From assembly GCA_023436145.1 (NCBI GenBank), contig JAEZKP010000103.1, positions 1-9,430 of the forward strand: a stretch of DNA of 9,430 bases, given 5' to 3'. The notes beneath the pieces are model-generated. The model was given only the letters and a program-made list of their open reading frames with translations, was not told where the DNA came from and did not search any database. This stretch comes from Fibrobacterota bacterium (lineage in GTDB: Bacteria > Fibrobacterota > Chitinivibrionia > Chitinivibrionales > Chitinispirillaceae). The stretch's first letter is position 1; every line of letters starts with the position of its first letter. The translations under genes and the position numbers were made by a program. Of this stretch, positions 6,573 to 9,430 are shown piece after piece.

Positions 6573-6797
6573 AGATTTAATCCTTATTAACCTAATACTG
6601 ATGATGGCAGTTGTTTTACTATGGAGTGTCCGGAATAGTTTTTCACCGGAAAAACCACATAAATAATTAAAGATAGAATAAGCTACAATCTGGAGCAAGG
6701 AATCTAAACTGATATTTCAGGGTTTATAGGGATCCGGATCTTTTTGTAAGCGGTTTTTCCTACTCGAAGTGGGTCGCTGCAACTATTTTCTACGACT
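6573..6797. other. Divergent intergenic region between dxs and tgt
   Basis: Must hold the promoters of both genes. For dxs, a weak match is TTGCTC (6698-6693) with TATCTT (6675-6670), 17 bases apart on the minus strand. For tgt I see no convincing promoter and no good SD before its ATG. No RNA gene or riboswitch fold was recognised. Confidence 0.3.
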
Positions 6798-7946
6798 ATG
6801 GAAAAAATTCACTCCTTTTCGTTACAAAAGACCGACACAGGAAGCAAAGCCAGAGCAGGTAGTTTTTCAACCGCACATGGCACATTGCATACACCAGTTT
6901 TTATGCCTGTGGGAACTCAAGCTACAGTTAAATCGCTCTCTCCTGCAGAACTTCAGGAGTGCGGATGCCCGATAATTCTTGGTAACACCTACCATCTTCA
7001 CCTTCGTCCCGGTGACGAACTGATCAGGGATGCTGGTGGTTTGCATAAATTTGAAAGCTGGAATGGTGCGCTTTTAACCGACAGTGGAGGATTTCAGGTC
7101 TTCAGTTTAAGGGATATTTCTAAAATTACTGAGGATGGGGTTTCCTTTCAGTCCCATATCGATGGTTCAAAGCATTTTTTCTCGCCGGAACGGGCTATTG
7201 AGATTCAGCACAATCTGGGCGCAGATATAATCATGATTTTTGATGAGTGTCCACCGGCAGATGCTGCACCGGAAACGATTTCCAAAGCGGTCGAGCGGAC
7301 TATCCGGTGGGCGGGAAGATGTATGAAGGCTCATCAGAGTACTGCCTTTCATTTCGGTTATCCGCAGGCTCTTTTTGGTATCGTGCAGGGTGGAGTTATA
7401 AGGGAGTTGAGGGAATATTGCGCACGGGAACTGGTAGCGATGGATTTTCCCGGTTATGCTCTGGGTGGACTGGCTGTGGGTGAGAGTATAGAGAACACAT
7501 ATAAGGTGGTTGAGTACTCTACCGGTTTTCTTCCTGAAGACAAGCCGCGATATCTTATGGGAGTAGGTACTCCGGTGGACATTCTGGAATGTATAGAACG
7601 TGGTATAGATATGTTTGATTGTGTACTTCCCACACGCAATGCCCGTAACGGTTCTGCTTTTACATCACGGGGTAAAGTGAATGTGCGCAATGCGAGATTT
7701 ACCAGAGATTTTGACGGGGTGTTAGATCCGGAATGTTCATGTTATACATGTAAGAATTTCAGCATGGCATATATACGGCATTTGTATATGGCTGGAGAGA
7801 TACTGGCGTTGAGGTTGATTTCGATGCATAATGTTTATTTTTACATGAATTTAGTGCGGCAGGCCCGTCAGCAGATTCTTCAGGGTGGTTTTAGTCAATG
7901 GAAGAAAGATCAGATTCCAAGGTTGTCTGCACAGGAAAAGACGTGA
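6798..7946 (+). CDS. tgt: Queuine tRNA-ribosyltransferase (tRNA-guanine transglycosylase)
   Basis: Exchanges guanine 34 in the anticodon of tRNAs for Asp, Asn, His and Tyr with the queuosine precursor preQ1. The protein has 382 residues, typical for the bacterial enzyme. Seen in order: TPVFMPVGTQATVKSLSP near the start, LGNTYHLHLRPG (61-72), LTDSGGFQVFSL with catalytic Asp95, the base-recognition region IMIFDEC (Asp149), IVQGG (195-199), GGLAVGE (223-229), nucleophile Asp274 in FDCVLPTRNARNG, and the zinc site Cys313, Cys315, Cys318 and His344 (CxCxxC-x25-H). All key residues are present, so it should be active. The ATG at 6798 gives the expected start, but no good Shine-Dalgarno precedes it, and a stop at 6747 bounds any upstream extension. 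The usual partners queA, yajC and secD are not next to it. Confidence 0.97.
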   Translation: MEKIHSFSLQKTDTGSKARAGSFSTAHGTLHTPVFMPVGTQATVKSLSPAELQECGCPIILGNTYHLHLRPGDELIRDAGGLHKFESWNGALLTDSGGFQVFSLRDISKITEDGVSFQSHIDGSKHFFSPERAIEIQHNLGADIIMIFDECPPADAAPETISKAVERTIRWAGRCMKAHQSTAFHFGYPQALFGIVQGGVIRELREYCARELVAMDFPGYALGGLAVGESIENTYKVVEYSTGFLPEDKPRYLMGVGTPVDILECIERGIDMFDCVLPTRNARNGSAFTSRGKVNVRNARFTRDFDGVLDPECSCYTCKNFSMAYIRHLYMAGEILALRLISMHNVYFYMNLVRQARQQILQGGFSQWKKDQIPRLSAQEKT

Positions 7947-7995
7947 TTGTTTGACGATATGATAACCCGGGTTAGATTCTGCTCCGTTTCCAAAT

Positions 7996-8079
7996 CTCTG
8001 CGCCTCCGTGGCTCTGCGTGAGACCTTCCGGAATCTGGGAAAGAAGAGTGTTTCACGCAGAGTCGCAAAGGCGCAAAGG
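7996..8079. repeat. Imperfect inverted repeat of the GCAGAG/AAGGCGC dispersed family
   Basis: Left arm 7996-8023 (CTCTGCGCCTCCGTGGCTC then TGCGTGAGA) is complementary to 8051-8078 (starting TTTCACGCAGAG) at 22 of 28 positions, with several mismatches being G-T pairs. The arms flank CCTTCCGGAATCTGG. It lies 50 bases after tgt and could form a strong RNA hairpin ending that transcript, though no T-run follows. The right part, 8037-8079, recurs at 9232-9274. The rest of 7947-8186 holds no gene. Confidence 0.8.
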
Positions 8080-8186
8080 TAAACAATTCGCGTTTTAAAG
8101 AGCATAAATTTATACCGTAACAGTTAAGAAAAGTACTTTCTCCAAAAACACAATATTTCTGAATCTTGCTGTTAATGGTCGGAATT

Positions 8187-8732
8187 TTATTTATGTAAAT
8201 ATTGTTCTGTTGTCATTACTGTTGAATAGAAATAGTTCAATGCTGATAAAAAGGCGGTTTGTACATCAGCTGCTTTTACTTTAACACCGTTTAGTTCAAG
8301 GTCTTTGGTTGCACAGGCATCACCAACAACAACACAGTTAAATCCCAGGTCTTTGGCAGCTCTGGTGGTGGCATCAACACACATATGAGTCTGCATACCG
8401 CAAATAACCAGATCAGTTATGTTTTTTGATTTTAAATGTTCCAAAAGATCAGTTTCTCTGAAACTGTTTGGATAATGTTTGACAATAATTTGTTCATTAT
8501 CAACCGGTTTTACATCATTGTGAATTTCGGCACCTTTGGTGTCAGGAATAAAAAATGTCGCATTGGGTCGATTAGCGATATGCTGAACATGCAAAACAGG
8601 TAAGTTTCTTTTTCTGAACTGTTCGAGCAGTAATTTGGCATTGCCACTTGCTATGTCCGGATTTACCAGTTGTGCTTTTCCTCCTTCAAAATAGTCATTT
8701 TGAATATCGATGATTACTAAAGCTGTATTCAT
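8187..8732 (-). CDS. Isochorismatase-family cysteine hydrolase
   Basis: Member of the isochorismatase-like / nicotinamidase-like amidohydrolase superfamily; the substrate cannot be read from the sequence. The protein has 181 residues, normal for single-domain members. The catalytic triad is visible: Asp9 in VIIDIQNDYF, Lys85 in IIVKHYPNSF and Cys118 in CGMQTHMCVDATTRAA, with the usual non-proline peptide segment GMQT just before the cysteine. The end (VQTAFLSALNYFYSTVMTTEQYL) is also family-typical. I start it at the ATG at 8732, with AAGGA eight bases upstream, rather than at an in-frame TTG at 8753. It follows the truncated methyltransferase on the same strand by 61 bases. The two lie between direct copies of a dispersed repeat, hinting at an inserted or rearranged segment. 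Confidence 0.92.
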   Translation of the reverse strand: MNTALVIIDIQNDYFEGGKAQLVNPDIASGNAKLLLEQFRKRNLPVLHVQHIANRPNATFFIPDTKGAEIHNDVKPVDNEQIIVKHYPNSFRETDLLEHLKSKNITDLVICGMQTHMCVDATTRAAKDLGFNCVVVGDACATKDLELNGVKVKAADVQTAFLSALNYFYSTVMTTEQYLHK

Positions 8733-8793
8733 AATGTTATCCTTTTTGATCAAAATAGATTTTGTTTCTTTCGCAGCTTCTTCTTCTAATCTT

Positions 8794-9126
8794 TTAGCTT
8801 TTTGTTTTATTTTTCAAAGAACTGGGAAATGGATTATTTCTTACCATAAAATTGTTGAAATTCACTGTATATTTACTCTGAAATTCTACTGCGATAACTT
8901 CTTTAAATTTTTTGGAGGCAAAAAATGTCGAGGCACCTGTTCCACAACCCAAATCAATTAAAGTCATTTCCTGAGTATTTGATAACCCTGAAAAATCAAG
9001 CATATCTTCAAATTCTTTTTCATAATTCCGGAATGTCAGATGTAATGAATCATACTCTTCTGTTTTCTTTTCATCAGAGTAGTCAACACCACAATGTTTG
9101 AACTCGTTGTAGATCCAATTTGACAT
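8794..9126 (-). pseudogene. Truncated class I SAM-dependent methyltransferase (N-terminal part only)
   Basis: The first 80 or so residues look like the front half of a Rossmann-fold methyltransferase: MSNWIYNEFKHCGVDYSDE is a typical opening, LIDLGCGTGAST is SAM-binding motif I, and VIAVE is the second strand with its acidic residue. After that the family match ends; the last 30 residues (YTVNFNNFMVRNNPFPSS and a lysine-rich tail) look random, and the frame stops at 110 residues. Full-length relatives are about twice as long, and only 61 bases separate its stop from the next gene. The C-terminal half is therefore missing rather than merely frameshifted. The start is good: AAAGGA, six bases, ATG. 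It is probably inactive, because the rest of the SAM pocket and any substrate domain are lost. A genuinely short protein is less likely. Confidence 0.7.
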
Positions 9127-9186
9127 TTTATTTCCTTTGGATTTTTTCTTCGCGTGTGCTTCTGCATTATTAAGTGGTAAAAAAAT

Positions 9187-9214
9187 ATAATATTTTTCAG
9201 TAGTGACCAGTAAA
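9187..9214 (-). promoter_or_regulatory. Candidate sigma-70-type promoter for the methyltransferase fragment
   Basis: On the minus strand, TTTACT (9214-9209), a 16-base spacer, then TATTAT (9192-9187). This is four and five of six matches to the standard boxes, about 60 bases before the ATG. The surrounding DNA is AT-rich, so a chance match is possible. Confidence 0.35.
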
Positions 9215-9231
9215 TTTAACGAAAGTGCAAA

Positions 9232-9274
9232 GGGAGAGAAGATTGTTTCACGTAGAGCCGCGAAGGCGCGGAGG
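9232..9274 (+). repeat. Second copy of the GCAGAG/AAGGCGC dispersed repeat
   Basis: Matches 8037-8079 at 36 of 43 positions in the same orientation, sharing GGGA, GAAGA, TGTTTCACG, AGAG and AAGGCGC. It lies about 1.2 kb from the first copy, and the pair brackets the isochorismatase and methyltransferase genes. Here the inverted partner arm is absent. Confidence 0.75.
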
Positions 9275-9320
9275 TTTAGAAACAGATGAGTTTAATAGAA
9301 AAATGAATTCCGGAAGGTTT

Positions 9321-9430
9321 TGTGGACAAAAAGTTAAGCCACACTTAACAAAATAATACTAATTTTTGTATGGAGGTGTGGTATGAAACCTGAAGGGATC
9401 AAAACCCGTAAAAAGTATGATGCAGATTTT
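9321..9430 (+). mobile_element. Probable left end of an IS3-family-like insertion sequence (cut by window edge)
   Basis: TGTGGACAAAAAG at 9321 resembles the TG-starting, GGACA-containing ends of IS3-type elements and lies 62 bases before a transposase-like start codon. GTTAAG (9333-9338) and CTTAAC (9344-9349) form a small inverted repeat inside. The right end is not in the window, so neither matching termini nor a target duplication can be shown, and the exact boundary is a guess. Confidence 0.45.
9383..9430 (+). CDS. Start of a transposase OrfA-like protein (first 16 codons only)
   Basis: Reads MKPEGIKTRKKYDADF up to the edge. The pattern of basic residues followed by R-K-Y-D/S-x-x-F near the N-terminus is characteristic of IS3/IS911-type OrfA proteins, whose helix-turn-helix begins there to bind the element's ends. 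The start is well supported by GGAGGTG five bases before the ATG. With 16 residues visible the family call is tentative. Confidence 0.55.
   Translation, partial: MKPEGIKTRKKYDADF

Noticed and set aside
6573..6698. Longer dxs start giving 42 extra residues
   Set aside because: The extension has no resemblance to Dxs N-termini, while the GTG at 6572 has an SD at the right distance and gives the family's normal beginning.

Overview
The window looks like a chromosomal segment of a moderately AT-rich, flagellated, Gram-negative-type bacterium. It carries three small flagellin genes, the isoprenoid gene dxs, the tRNA-modification gene tgt, and many dispersed hairpin repeats in its intergenic DNA. 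The repeat style (TGCCCGA/TCGGGCA hairpins, GCAGAG/AAGGCGC elements) and the minimal flagellins fit one of the less-studied environmental phyla, such as a Fibrobacterota-like lineage. That placement is an impression, not a demonstrated fact.

Layout. Positions 1-1047 (minus strand) hold a tyrosine recombinase that runs off the left edge and has a long extra N-terminal domain. It is divergent from a flagellin cluster. The 274-base gap between them holds a perfect extended -10 promoter for the recombinase, a 9+6+9 inverted repeat, a near-consensus sigma-28 promoter and a structured flagellin leader. The leader has a textbook CsrA-type site (ACACGGATGT in a hairpin) exactly 18 bases upstream of the GGA in the Shine-Dalgarno (SD) sequence. 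Flagellins 1 and 2 are close paralogues in one transcription unit, separated by a perfect 14-bp hairpin. Flagellin 3 is more divergent and follows 455 bases of repeats.

A 380-base repeat-rich spacer separates flagellin 3 from dxs, which converges on it from the minus strand. The dxs and tgt genes diverge from a shared 225-base gap. After tgt come an imperfect inverted repeat, an isochorismatase-family hydrolase and a truncated SAM methyltransferase (both minus strand). These two genes are bracketed by two direct copies of one dispersed repeat. The right edge enters what looks like an IS3-type insertion sequence, with only the first 16 codons of its transposase inside.

How the parts work together. 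Sigma-28 transcription and CsrA control of translation would couple flagellin output to hook completion and to free flagellin level, as known for the FliW-CsrA-flagellin circuit. Dxs and Tgt are housekeeping enzymes unrelated to motility. The two ends are accessory or mobile in character (recombinase on the left; gene fragment, repeats and IS on the right). No certain new system is visible. The strongest leads are the CsrA-like flagellin leader and the recombinase sitting head-to-head with the flagellin promoter.
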